A program made the position numbers and the translations under genes. A DNA stretch of 64,000 nt. Origin: Solihabitans fulvus. GTDB lineage: Bacteria; Actinomycetota; Actinomycetes; Mycobacteriales; Pseudonocardiaceae. The notes below the pieces were generated by a model that worked only from the letters and a program-made list of their open reading frames with translations, was not told the origin of the DNA and did not search any database. Where the stretch lies: assembly GCF_008386585.1 (NCBI RefSeq), contig NZ_VUOB01000059.1, forward strand, positions 773 to 64,772, given 5' to 3'. Positions 52,174 to 59,950 of this stretch are shown here, piece after piece. Numbering within the stretch: the stretch's first letter is position 1; each line of letters starts with the position of its first letter.

Positions 52174-54437
52174 GCGGAGACGATGCAACAGGCTCGACCG
52201 GACCGTCCTTGCCGTCCACCACGGCTGAAGGCGGCGGCGAGTCGAACCCGACCACAGAGAAGTCGACCTCGGGGGTACTGGACAGCGGGACGACGAAACC
52301 CCCAGAGCCGGACGAACAGAAGATCTACCAGCAGGTCAGACAGAACCTGGATCCCGCCGTCAGTATTCATGAAGGTCACTGGCGGGACACGGTGGTGGGG
52401 GACCAGTTCAACGTCTTCGCGGGACGCGGCCTGCCGCTGTTGCCCGGACCTGTCCGGGCCGAGGTCCTTGAGTGGATTAGGGAACGCTATGCCCCGGTCG
52501 CCGGGTACGACCGGATGCGCGAGACGTTGGCTGAGCGCCGGCTGGTGGTCCTCTGTGGGCTGCCGGAGAGCGGACGAGCGACCACGGCACTCCACCTGCT
52601 CGACTGGTCGGCTGCGGGGAAGGTGTCCAGGCTGGATTCCGACGAGGACCTCAAGTCGGTGCAGGAGAAGGACTTCGAGCGGGAGCACGGCTACCTCGCC
52701 GAACTCGCGGACACCGACGCCGCGCCGGCATTGGCCGAGAAACACCTCGACCGGCTGAGCGATCTGCTCCGCCGCCGCGACAGCTTTTGCGTGCTGCTCA
52801 GCGCCGACGGTTCGCAGCGGGAACTCCTCGGCGGCTATGCCGTCGACTGCCCGCCGCCGGAACCCGACACACTGCTGGCCAGGCATGTCCGAGCGGCGGT
52901 TCGCGACGAGGAGGACGACGGACTGGCTGAGCGACTGCTGGACCTGGCCGCCGCTCCAGACGTCAAGGCCGCGCTCGGCCCGGCGCCGGTGCCGAGGGAA
53001 CTGATCCGGCTCGCCGGCCTCCTGGTCGACTACGGCAGGGGATCGATCACCCTTGAGGACGTTCGGGACGGGTGCGCCCAGTCCGTGCCTCGGCAGGTGT
53101 CGGTGTGGTTCTCGGGCCTGCGGGAGGTCGGCCGAGGGGCGTCGGCGGATCGGGCACTGCGGCTGGCTGGTTTTCGGATTGCCCTGGCTTTCCTCAACAA
53201 CTCACCTGTGCACCTCGTCAGGGAAGCCGGTGAGTCGCTCGGCGAGGAGCTGATGAAGACCATTTCGCCGCGACGAACGCCGGGTCGGACCCTGTCCGCC
53301 GACGATGCGGACGGCGGCCTGCTGGCGTCTCGCGCCAGGATCGTCGACGGCGGCGTGAGCGTCGGTGAGGCCTCGATGCCGGTAGAGATGATCGAGTTCG
53401 CCGACGATCGGTTTCCTCAGGCCGTGCTCGCACACGTCTGGCTGAGTCACCACAACATGCGCGAACCACTGATCAGGTGGATCAGGCAACAGAGCCGGCA
53501 TCCAAGCCTCATGGTCTGGATGCGCGTCGCGCTCGCCGCAGGCCTGTTGTGTTCGCTGGACTTCCCCTACGCGCTCAACACGTTGATCGAGCACGAGGCA
53601 TCGGCGCTGGGGAAGAAGAAGGCAAAAGGACAGCCGAGGATCGCCGCGTTGATGCTGGATCAGGCTGCTCGGGATGACCGCGTGCGACCGGTCATCCTAG
53701 AACTGCTCCGCGCGTGGCGCCGTCATGGTTCCGAGGCCAAGCGTCGAACTGTCGCAGGCACTCTCGGCTACGAGCTTGGGCTGGAGTCGCCAGACACCAC
53801 GCTGGAGGAACTCAGAATCCTTGGCAGCACCTGGGAGCTCGATCGCATCAGCTCGCCGGAGCGCCACCTGTTACTCGTCTGGCAATGCCGTCGGAGCCTG
53901 GCGCGACTGTTCTGCTTCGGTGCTGCGGGTACCGTGCTGGATCACCTGCTGGCGTGGGAGAACGCCGGCAGGCGCAGCCTCCGCGAACTTGTGCACGGCA
54001 CGATTCTGGAGCTGTGTCAGCTCTACGTCTACCACTTGTGGAACAACGGGACCTTCGCGGCTGCGGCAGACCGCGAACGCCTGACACTGCCCAGCCGGCG
54101 GAGACACTGGCCAGTGCTGCTGGCCCTGCAAGATCAAGACTCGACAACCACGCGGCCGATCGCGAGTCTGCTCATGAGCGCCCTGCGGAGTTCGGGTAGC
54201 GGCGGCATCGAGGACGTCCTGGGCGACTGGACCCGCGTCGGGGAGCGGGACCCTGAGTGTCTCGACGCGCTGTGCCGATTTCTGTCGAACCTGGTCGAGA
54301 ACGCCGGGGACCGGCAGCGCCTACATCACATCGTCAATCGGATCAGACGGCACTGGGCCGAGCCGCTGCGCGAGGAAGTCGCGGCACGCCTGGAGATGGC
54401 CATCGACGGCAACCCGTACCAGGAGCAGGCATCGTGA
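52170..54437 (+). CDS. Large P-loop-like protein of the cyclase operon
   Basis: A 755-residue protein that I do not recognise as a named family. A Ser/Thr/Gly-rich N-terminus (1-45) is followed by HWRDTVVGDQFNVFAGRG (70-87). LVVLCGLPESGRATTALHLL follows, a Walker A-like loop near 125-144 with Arg in place of the catalytic Lys. No clear Walker B was found; DSFCVLLSAD near 207 is the nearest hydrophobic strand. From about 280 the protein is helix-rich with many Trp and Leu, and resembles helical-repeat STAND-type proteins in character. It may be a signalling scaffold. It overlaps both neighbours by 4 bp (GTG 52170). Confidence 0.75.
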   Translation: MSGDDATGSTGPSLPSTTAEGGGESNPTTEKSTSGVLDSGTTKPPEPDEQKIYQQVRQNLDPAVSIHEGHWRDTVVGDQFNVFAGRGLPLLPGPVRAEVLEWIRERYAPVAGYDRMRETLAERRLVVLCGLPESGRATTALHLLDWSAAGKVSRLDSDEDLKSVQEKDFEREHGYLAELADTDAAPALAEKHLDRLSDLLRRRDSFCVLLSADGSQRELLGGYAVDCPPPEPDTLLARHVRAAVRDEEDDGLAERLLDLAAAPDVKAALGPAPVPRELIRLAGLLVDYGRGSITLEDVRDGCAQSVPRQVSVWFSGLREVGRGASADRALRLAGFRIALAFLNNSPVHLVREAGESLGEELMKTISPRRTPGRTLSADDADGGLLASRARIVDGGVSVGEASMPVEMIEFADDRFPQAVLAHVWLSHHNMREPLIRWIRQQSRHPSLMVWMRVALAAGLLCSLDFPYALNTLIEHEASALGKKKAKGQPRIAALMLDQAARDDRVRPVILELLRAWRRHGSEAKRRTVAGTLGYELGLESPDTTLEELRILGSTWELDRISSPERHLLLVWQCRRSLARLFCFGAAGTVLDHLLAWENAGRRSLRELVHGTILELCQLYVYHLWNNGTFAAAADRERLTLPSRRRHWPVLLALQDQDSTTTRPIASLLMSALRSSGSGGIEDVLGDWTRVGERDPECLDALCRFLSNLVENAGDRQRLHHIVNRIRRHWAEPLREEVAARLEMAIDGNPYQEQAS

Positions 54438-55585
54438 CTGAACAACCGGAAACCCAGGCGGCGCCGGCAGGATTTCCTGTCGCCGCCCCCGTCTCCGTCA
54501 ACCTGGCTCAGCCCTCAGCCGTCGGGCCCCCTCCAGCGGTGTCGATCAACGTGGCCTCCGCGCCGGCACCTGTGCCACCGCCCGCGCCCGTGGCCGTGGC
54601 CGTGGCTGAGGCCGTCGCACCGCCGCCTGCGTTCAACCCCATTCTGACCGAGCGCCAGGTTCGTCGCTTCGAGTTCCTGCGCCAGAAGCCGATGGTCAGG
54701 GCTCGGGTCGCGCTCGTGTTCGCCACCCTCCGAAGTGGACACGTGGTCTTCAGACCCGACAATCCGCCGACCATGGGTGAGCTGCTCTGGAAGGGGATCC
54801 GAGCCGCATACGAGGTGGACATGGGAATGCACCAGATCCGGATCGACGGCGACCTGCCGAGCGCAGGCGACGCGTTCCCCTTCCACGCGGAGATCGACGT
54901 GCAATGGCGAGTGGACGACCCGTCCAAGATCGTGAAGGACGGCATATCCGATGTCCGGGAGGCGCTGGCACCCGTGCTGTTCCAGCGACTGCGCACCATC
55001 ACCCGAGGTTTCGACATCCACCAGGCGAAGTCCGCCGAGGACAAGGCCAACCGGGAGTTGGCCGACGGTTCACTCGGGGCTGAGTTCGGTCTGTGGGTCA
55101 GGTTCTTCCTGCGTCTGAGGATGGACGATCCGACCGTACAGCACGCTAGCGCCGAGATCGGCGTCCGCCGCGAAACCGTGCTAGATGCGTTGAACCACGA
55201 ACGGTTGGTGTTGAGAGAGCGGAACGAGGTGTTCCGGATCGAGCGGCGAGTTGCCGCGTACAGCGCGATCATCGCCTCCGGCGACGTGGAGCAGTTCGCG
55301 TTCCAGCTCGCACAGAATGCCAACAACCCGGAAGACGTCCGTGCGGTGATCCAGATGCTCAAGGACGAGCGCGACACCAACCGGAGCGTCACGGTCGACT
55401 TCGTTGCGAGGCTCCTCGGTTCGGGCGCCATCGAGCGGTGGGAGGTGGACGATCAGGTCAAAGAGGCGCTGCAGTGGCTGAAGGACTCGACTGCGCGGGT
55501 GATCCACGGCCCGACGAGCAAGCCGGCAATCGGTCCAGTTCCCTCGGACAACGGCGGCACACCAGCCGGGCCGGCTCCGTCGTGA
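54434..55585 (+). CDS. SPFH/band-7-like protein of the cyclase operon
   Basis: A 383-residue protein. Residues 1-70 are Ala/Pro/Val-rich and disordered. About 75-260 resembles an SPFH (flotillin/stomatin) domain: FHAEIDVQWRVDDPSKIVKD, then ISDVREALAPVLFQRLRTIT. A helical region follows (LVLRERNEVFRIERRVAAYS), with a disordered tail. There is no transmembrane helix, so membrane contact would be through the next gene product. SPFH assignment is by pattern, not by search. GTG 54434 overlaps the upstream stop. Confidence 0.65.
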   Translation: MTEQPETQAAPAGFPVAAPVSVNLAQPSAVGPPPAVSINVASAPAPVPPPAPVAVAVAEAVAPPPAFNPILTERQVRRFEFLRQKPMVRARVALVFATLRSGHVVFRPDNPPTMGELLWKGIRAAYEVDMGMHQIRIDGDLPSAGDAFPFHAEIDVQWRVDDPSKIVKDGISDVREALAPVLFQRLRTITRGFDIHQAKSAEDKANRELADGSLGAEFGLWVRFFLRLRMDDPTVQHASAEIGVRRETVLDALNHERLVLRERNEVFRIERRVAAYSAIIASGDVEQFAFQLAQNANNPEDVRAVIQMLKDERDTNRSVTVDFVARLLGSGAIERWEVDDQVKEALQWLKDSTARVIHGPTSKPAIGPVPSDNGGTPAGPAPS

Positions 55586-55953
55586 CCGGAGTGCTGCGCG
55601 ACCTGCTGATCGTCGCGGTCGTCACGGCAGCGGCCTGCCTCGCCGTCCGGATCGTGCTGCCGTGGGCCGTACGGACGGTCACCAGGCCGTTGCAGGACGC
55701 GATCGACTTCCTGACCGCCTGCCTGTTGCTGCCCGAGTACTGGGTGAGCGCCGCCGCGCGCAGGACGGCAGGGCGACCGCCAAGACTGGCCTACGAGTAT
55801 GGATTCGCACTCGGCTGGCTCGCCTCCGTCCTGTGCACGGCGCTCGACCGGCTCTGCCGCACGGCCGCCAGGGCCGGCACCTCCGTACACCCCGTGCTGG
55901 TCGCCGTCCTGGCGAGCGGGCTGTCGACGGGCCGCATCCTATGCTGGCTGTAG
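55582..55953 (+). CDS. Small membrane protein of the cyclase operon
   Basis: A 123-residue protein. An N-terminal transmembrane helix (LLIVAVVTAAACLAVRIVL) is followed by hydrophobic segments near 72-90 and 103-121, separated by Arg-rich loops. It may span the membrane two or three times. GTG 55582 overlaps the SPFH-like gene stop. No family was recognised. As the last gene of the coupled operon it could be the membrane effector or anchor. Confidence 0.75.
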   Translation: MTGVLRDLLIVAVVTAAACLAVRIVLPWAVRTVTRPLQDAIDFLTACLLLPEYWVSAAARRTAGRPPRLAYEYGFALGWLASVLCTALDRLCRTAARAGTSVHPVLVAVLASGLSTGRILCWL

Positions 55954-55987
55954 CGGCAGGTCTCCAGCTCGCCGACGGTCTGGGAGA

Positions 55988-56710
55988 CTAGAGCCTGCGG
56001 AGGACGGCGACCACGCGGCCGAGGATGCTGGCCTCGTCGCCGAGAATGGGCTCGTAGGCGGGGTTGTGCGGCATCAGCCACACGTGGTCGTCCCGGCGCT
56101 TGAGCGTCTTCACGGTGGCCTCGCCGTCGATCATGGCCGCCACCACGTCGCCGTTCTCTGCGGTCGGCTGCTGCCGCACGACGACCCAGTCGCCGTCGGT
56201 GATCGCCGCGTCGACCATCGAGTCGCCGACGACCTTGAGCAGGAACAGCGAGCCCTCGCCGACGATCTCCTTGGGCAGCGGAAAGACGTCCTCGATGGCC
56301 TGCTCGGCCAGGATCGGCCCGCCGGCCGCGATCCGGCCGACCAACGGCACGTAGGCGGCCTCCGGCCGCAGCGTGGTGCCGAGCGCGGGGGTCTCCGGCT
56401 CGGGCGGCAGCACCCCGACGGCTCTTGGCCGGTTCGGGTCGCGGCGCAGGTAGCCCTTGCGTTCGAGGGCCCGCAGCTGGTGCGCGACCGAGGAGGTCGA
56501 GGTCAGGCCGACGGCCTCGCCGATCTCGCGCAGGCTCGGCGGATAGCCGAACCGCTCCACCCAGTCCCGGATGACCTCGAGCACTCTGCGCTGACGCTGG
56601 GTCAGGCTCGTGTTCTCCGCCGACTCGGCCGGGTCGGGGAACGCGCGGACCTCGGCGCCTACGCCCGTGTCCTCGGCCGTCTCGTGGTTACCGGTGCTCC
56701 TGCGTGTCAC
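55988..56710 (-). CDS. lexA: SOS repressor LexA
   Basis: A 240-residue repressor. The winged helix has LTQRQRRVLEVIRDWVERFG and PSLREIGEAVGLTSTSSVAH. The self-cleavage Ala-Gly bond is in GRIAAGGPILAEQ, the catalytic Ser in VVGDSMVDAAI and the Lys in GEATVKTLKRRD. GTG 56710 gives a 35-residue N-terminal extension before the HTH, common in actinobacteria. SOS boxes lie upstream. Confidence 0.97.
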   Translation of the reverse strand: MTRRSTGNHETAEDTGVGAEVRAFPDPAESAENTSLTQRQRRVLEVIRDWVERFGYPPSLREIGEAVGLTSTSSVAHQLRALERKGYLRRDPNRPRAVGVLPPEPETPALGTTLRPEAAYVPLVGRIAAGGPILAEQAIEDVFPLPKEIVGEGSLFLLKVVGDSMVDAAITDGDWVVVRQQPTAENGDVVAAMIDGEATVKTLKRRDDHVWLMPHNPAYEPILGDEASILGRVVAVLRRL

Positions 56711-56795
56711 TGCGCTGCCTCCTCACCGGTCCCGTTCCGAGTCCGGCTGCCGGTCGATCTTCAACATCAAAAATAGTCCGACCGCGCGCCCAGAT

Positions 56796-56811
56796 CAAAC
56801 ACCTGTTCGAA
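56796..56811. promoter_or_regulatory. SOS box, lexA-proximal
   Basis: TCAAACACCTGTTCGA differs from the symmetric LexA consensus TCGAAC-N4-GTTCGA at one position. It lies 86 bp upstream of the lexA start. Confidence 0.8.
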
Positions 56812-56874
56812 GGACACGCCCGCAAATCTCGATTTTGTCGGTGCGAGGTGGTACACATTCGCTCGGACGTTCGA

Positions 56875-56890
56875 TCGAACGTCTGTTCGA
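56875..56890. promoter_or_regulatory. SOS box, LysM-gene-proximal
   Basis: TCGAACGTCTGTTCGA is a perfect match to TCGAAC-N4-GTTCGA. It lies 43 bp upstream of the LysM gene start and 165 bp upstream of lexA, so it can serve the divergent gene. Confidence 0.92.
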
Positions 56891-56932
56891 TCATCACGTC
56901 ATCGGACGTGGTGACCTGCGGCGGGAGGCGTC

Positions 56933-57388
56933 ATGACGGTTCTCATCGGCACCGGATCGGGTTTTCGGCGCGTCGAGCGAGCCGAGGTCGAGGAGCTGCT
57001 TCGACCAGGTGCTCCGATCGCCCCCGAGGCCGGTCAACCCACGCCGGTCGGCCGCCCGCGGCCGGCGAGCGTGCCGCCCGCCCCGGGTCCGCTGGTCCGT
57101 CAGGCGCGGCACCCGCTGCTCCAGCTCGTCGGCATCGGCGTGCTCATCGCGCTGGCGGTCGTCTGCCTGGGGCTGCTCTACGGCACCGGGGTCGACGGTG
57201 CCGGCGCGGTGCCCGACCGGACCGCGACGGTGCAGGTGCACGCCGGCGAAACGCTGTGGGACGTGGCGCAGCGGATGGCGCCGGGCAGCGAGCCGTCGGC
57301 CGTGGTCGAGCGCATCAAGCAGCTCAACGGCCTCGGCGGCACCTCGGTCTACCCGGGCCAGTCGCTCACCGTGCCGAGCGGCCGCTAG
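56933..57388 (+). CDS. SOS-linked LysM membrane protein
   Basis: A 151-residue protein. A cytosolic Pro-rich N-terminus, a transmembrane helix near 62-85 (LLQLVGIGVLIALAVVCLGL), then an external LysM domain (VQVHAGETLWDVAQRM to VYPGQSLTVPSG) that binds peptidoglycan. The position between lexA and nrdR and the SOS box match Rv2719c of M. tuberculosis and, by function, YneA of Bacillus, which delays division after DNA damage. A checkpoint role is inference from those relatives. Confidence 0.88.
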   Translation: MTVLIGTGSGFRRVERAEVEELLRPGAPIAPEAGQPTPVGRPRPASVPPAPGPLVRQARHPLLQLVGIGVLIALAVVCLGLLYGTGVDGAGAVPDRTATVQVHAGETLWDVAQRMAPGSEPSAVVERIKQLNGLGGTSVYPGQSLTVPSGR

Positions 57389-57423
57389 ACCCGCCGTAAG
57401 TCGACGCTGCCGACATCGCGTCG

Positions 57424-57485
57424 TCCAGCGGAGAGGCGTCACCGCTCCAGCGGCGAAACACCCCAGTGGGGGAACACCTCAGTGG
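57424..57485. repeat. GAAAC-type repeat copies, left edge of decayed island
   Basis: CCAGCGGCGAAACACCCCAG and AGTGGGGGAACACCTCAGTGG are consecutive copies of the same 16-18-bp unit that forms the array at 59951-60160. A more diverged copy (CCAGCGGAGAGGCGTCACC) precedes them. Confidence 0.7.
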
Positions 57486-57555
57486 CCATTTTTGCACACT
57501 ATTCACTCGTCCTTACCTTTCCAAAGGAAATTGACAGAGCAGTCGACTTCCCGTC

Positions 57556-57604
57556 CTGCCTGTCCCGCCGCGCCAAGTTGAGGACGGCACGGCGGGATAG
57601 GCAG
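57556..57604. repeat. 15-bp-arm hairpin in non-coding DNA
   Basis: CTGCCTGTCCCGCCG (57556-57570) pairs with 57590-57604 with one G-U step, around a 19-base loop. It may be a terminator or the end of a lost mobile element. The rest of 57389-57668 shows no gene. Confidence 0.5.
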
Positions 57605-57668
57605 TACAGGCTCACGACCTGCATGAACGCCCACGGCGCAGCAGCGGGACGACTTCGGGATCGGACGC

Positions 57669-57926
57669 CTACCGTGGGAGATTCCCCTTGAGGATCGACA
57701 ACAGGTTACGCAGATATGTCTCAGCGCCAAGCTCACGCAGTAGCTCCACATTCGAGGAAATCCACTGAGTCTCGGTAATCATCGGCTTGTGAGGCGCCGC
57801 GAGAACGGGATCAAACTCGATAGCGTAGAACGGAGCGGTGGCCAAGATCGTGAGCCACCACTGCCACGGCCAGACTGGACTATTCGATCGACTTGAGCGG
57901 CACGAACTGAACTCCGGTGAATTCAA
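57669..57926 (-). CDS. Hypothetical protein or gene fragment, up to 85 residues
   Basis: The frame ends with WWLTILATAPFYAIEFDPVL and ITETQWISSNVELLRELGAE, which looks structured, but the first 20 residues from TTG 57926 are low quality. It overlaps the 98-residue gene upstream. The DNA is less GC-rich than the neighbouring core genes. It could be the 3' remnant of a longer gene. No family was recognised. Confidence 0.35.
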   Translation of the reverse strand: MNSPEFSSCRSSRSNSPVWPWQWWLTILATAPFYAIEFDPVLAAPHKPMITETQWISSNVELLRELGAETYLRNLLSILKGNLPR

Positions 57927-58176
57927 AGTTAGCCTGCTCTATTGCTTCATCGACTGTCGGATGCATGGTATCCGACAGGACTTGCCAGCTCTCATCACAG
58001 TAGAATAGATAGGTGTCGGACTCACTTCCGTACCTCGCAAGCACTAGGTACGAAACCTCCATTGCAGGGTCTGCAATCCACGAATGACGAGTGGCCCCTG
58101 TTGCTTGCGTTTCTGCCGTGGACGCATACATCTCGACCGTTGCGCCATCGATAACTTGAGGCGGTTTCCAACTCAT
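57880..58176 (-). CDS. Hypothetical acidic protein, 98 residues
   Basis: The protein has YLFYCDESWQVLSDTMHPTV, then DEAIEQANFEFTGVQFVPL, a pattern I associate with small stand-alone actinomycete proteins of unknown function. ATG 58176 is the start. It lies in the lower-GC decayed island. A role as an immunity protein is possible but unsupported. Confidence 0.6.
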   Translation of the reverse strand: MSWKPPQVIDGATVEMYASTAETQATGATRHSWIADPAMEVSYLVLARYGSESDTYLFYCDESWQVLSDTMHPTVDEAIEQANFEFTGVQFVPLKSIE

Positions 58177-58254
58177 GGCGCAACCCCCACTGTCGCGATC
58201 TCAATGTCTCGCTTTTGAGCGCTGATATCGACGCTGCATCAAGGATGGTAGTGC

Positions 58255-58640
58255 ATCGATAGTGCAACACCGCAACAAGAGTGCCGGAGCCGAGCAGTTC
58301 ACCAGCCTGTACGAGCTGACGAACGCGGTCGAGGTCAACCCATTCGATGCGACCAACTTCTTCCGTGTCGGTGGCCATACCTATCTGTACTGCGTCGCGC
58401 TACAGATAGACATCGACCGGTGCGTCGACCATGCCGGGGAGCGGCTGGAAGCCGATCAGGTGCGTGGAGTTTCCGGCCGGCCGCCAACCGCTCTCGTCTT
58501 CCGCTTCATGAGCCGCAGCTTAGGCCGGTGATTCGTCGGGCTCGACCAGGCCGCCAAGCAGCTCATACCCCCAGCGATCAACGGCAAACCTCGAAGTCCA
58601 CCGATAACAGCTGATCAGAGCGACGTTCCTGTTCAGGGGG
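58255..58640 (-). pseudogene. NUDIX hydrolase pseudogene with two in-frame stops
   Basis: One minus-strand frame reads VALISCYRWTSRFAVDRWGY, then ELLGGLVEPDESPA, TAA (58522-58520), AAAHEAEDESGWRP, HLIGFQPLPGMVDAPVDVYL, TAG (58402-58400), RDAVQIGMATDTEEVGRIEW and VQAGELLGSGTLVAVLHYR. This is a near-complete NUDIX hydrolase. The Nudix box G-x5-E-x7-REUxEExGU is recognisable, but it holds a stop within x7, His for Arg and Asp for the first Glu of the EE pair. No frameshift is needed, so decay is by point mutation. Confidence 0.85.
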
Positions 58641-58707
58641 CACGGCGGACAGATCCATGGGGCCGATAGGGTGGGTTGATCATCCTGAGCGAAAGGCCAC
58701 GCCCGCA

Positions 58708-58815
58708 GTGACCGAGCCCCGCCCCCACGTCCTGTTCTCCTTCGGCACGCTGCTGGACCAGAACATCCAGACCTCCCTGTTCCAGGCCAGCTCCCTCCAC
58801 TCCAAGGAGGAGTGA
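58708..58815 (+). pseudogene. AIG2/gamma-glutamylcyclotransferase-like N-terminal fragment
   Basis: GTG 58708 opens a 35-residue frame with HVLFSFGTLLDQNIQTSLFQ, resembling the first strand and helix of GGCT/AIG2 proteins (usual form LFSYGTL). It stops at 58815 where a full domain would need about 110 residues. Its last codons contain the AAGGAGG ribosome site for the next gene, so it may persist as a leader peptide. Confidence 0.5.
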
Positions 58816-59111
58816 TGTTCGACCTCATCGTCATCGTCCGGGTCTCCGAGTCCGCCAGCATCGCCCCGGTGGCCGACGCCCTGGCCCGGATGCGCCCCCT
58901 GTGTCTCGACGAGGACGGCTGTGTCAGTTGGGAGGCATACCAGTCGCAGGACGACCCGGGCCGCTTCGTCCTCGTCGAGCGATGGGCGAGCCGCGCCCAC
59001 TGGGAGACTCACGACTCCGGCGACGCCATCCAGAAGATCTACCTCCCGGAGATCATGCCGCACATCGAACGCGAGGTGCACCCGAGCACTCCGGTGAGCA
59101 GCGCGCAATAG
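58815..59111 (+). CDS. Antibiotic-biosynthesis-monooxygenase (ABM) fold protein
   Basis: A 98-residue dimeric ferredoxin-like fold protein. LIVIVRVSESASIAPVADAL, CVSWEAYQSQDDPGRFVLVE and RWASRAHWETHD follow the ABM/quinol monooxygenase pattern. AAGGAGG lies 5 bp upstream of ATG 58815, which overlaps the preceding TGA. The substrate is unknown. A weak 7-bp stem follows at 59145-59164. Confidence 0.82.
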   Translation: MFDLIVIVRVSESASIAPVADALARMRPLCLDEDGCVSWEAYQSQDDPGRFVLVERWASRAHWETHDSGDAIQKIYLPEIMPHIEREVHPSTPVSSAQ

Positions 59112-59226
59112 AAGGCGACAAGGCGACGGAGTGTGGACTGGCTTCGGGGCGGTTCCACGCCCCGTCGCGGGACCCGCCGATTCGGCGAGATCCCTGGGTT
59201 GCATCAATGAGGGATGCTGCTGGTTA

Positions 59227-59940
59227 GAGATCGCGTGATCTTCCTTCGCGAGCGGCTAGGAAGTCCGAGCGAGCCGAGCGGCCCACGAAACGGACGTACC
59301 TGTTTCGTGGTCGCATCCGGTGCACTGCGTGCGGACGCAAGATGGAGGCCAGTCCGCGTGCGCACGGCACGTACTACCGCTGTCCGGCCCGGACACTGGC
59401 CCCCGGCTCGCTTGCATTGGCGTCACACCCGCCTGCGGTCTATCTGCGTGAGGACGTGATTCAGGACGCGGTCGACGGTTGGCTCGGCGAGCTGTTCGCG
59501 CCGAAGAACCTCGACCGAACTGTTGCCGCACTTGTGTCACTGTTGCCGCACTTGTGTCGCAGGCCGGCACGAACCCTCCGCCGGACGGACGAGAAGCGGC
59601 GCGGCAGCGCCTCACGAAGACGGAAGCGCAGTTGAGTCGCTTTCAGGAGGCGATCAAGGCGGGAATCGATCCGACGGCGTTGGTCGAGGCGGTGAATGAG
59701 GCGCAGGCGGTTCGAGCCGCCGCGCGAGCCGAGTTGGAGGGCAGTCACACACCGAACGCACTCACGGACGCTGAGGTGTTCGCGATGGTCGATTCGCTGG
59801 GTGATGTGGGAGCTGCGCTCTCCAGTGCGAAGGATGAACGCCTCGCGGAGTTGTACCGCGTGGTTGATCTGCAAGTTCGCTATACTCACGCGGCCCACGA
59901 GGCTGATGTGATCATCAAACCCGTGGGCCGTGTGAATAGT
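59227..59940 (+). pseudogene. Large serine recombinase, C-terminal remnant
   Basis: The reading frame TYLFRGRIRCTACGRKMEAS, then HGTYYRCPARTLAPG, is the zinc beta-ribbon of a large serine recombinase. YLREDVIQDAVDGWLGELFA and, in another frame, a coiled-coil-like helix (QRLTKTEAQLSRFQEAIKAG) follow. A 20-bp tandem duplication at 59519-59558 shifts the frame; removing one copy joins RTVAALVS to QAGTNPPPDG. The catalytic N-terminus is absent. This is a dead integrase of a former element. Confidence 0.8.
59519..59558 (+). repeat. 20-bp tandem duplication inside recombinase remnant
   Basis: ACTGTTGCCGCACTTGTGTC occurs twice without a gap. Because 20 is not a multiple of 3, it breaks the recombinase frame. 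Confidence 0.95.
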
Positions 59941-59950
59941 GCGTGTGTCC

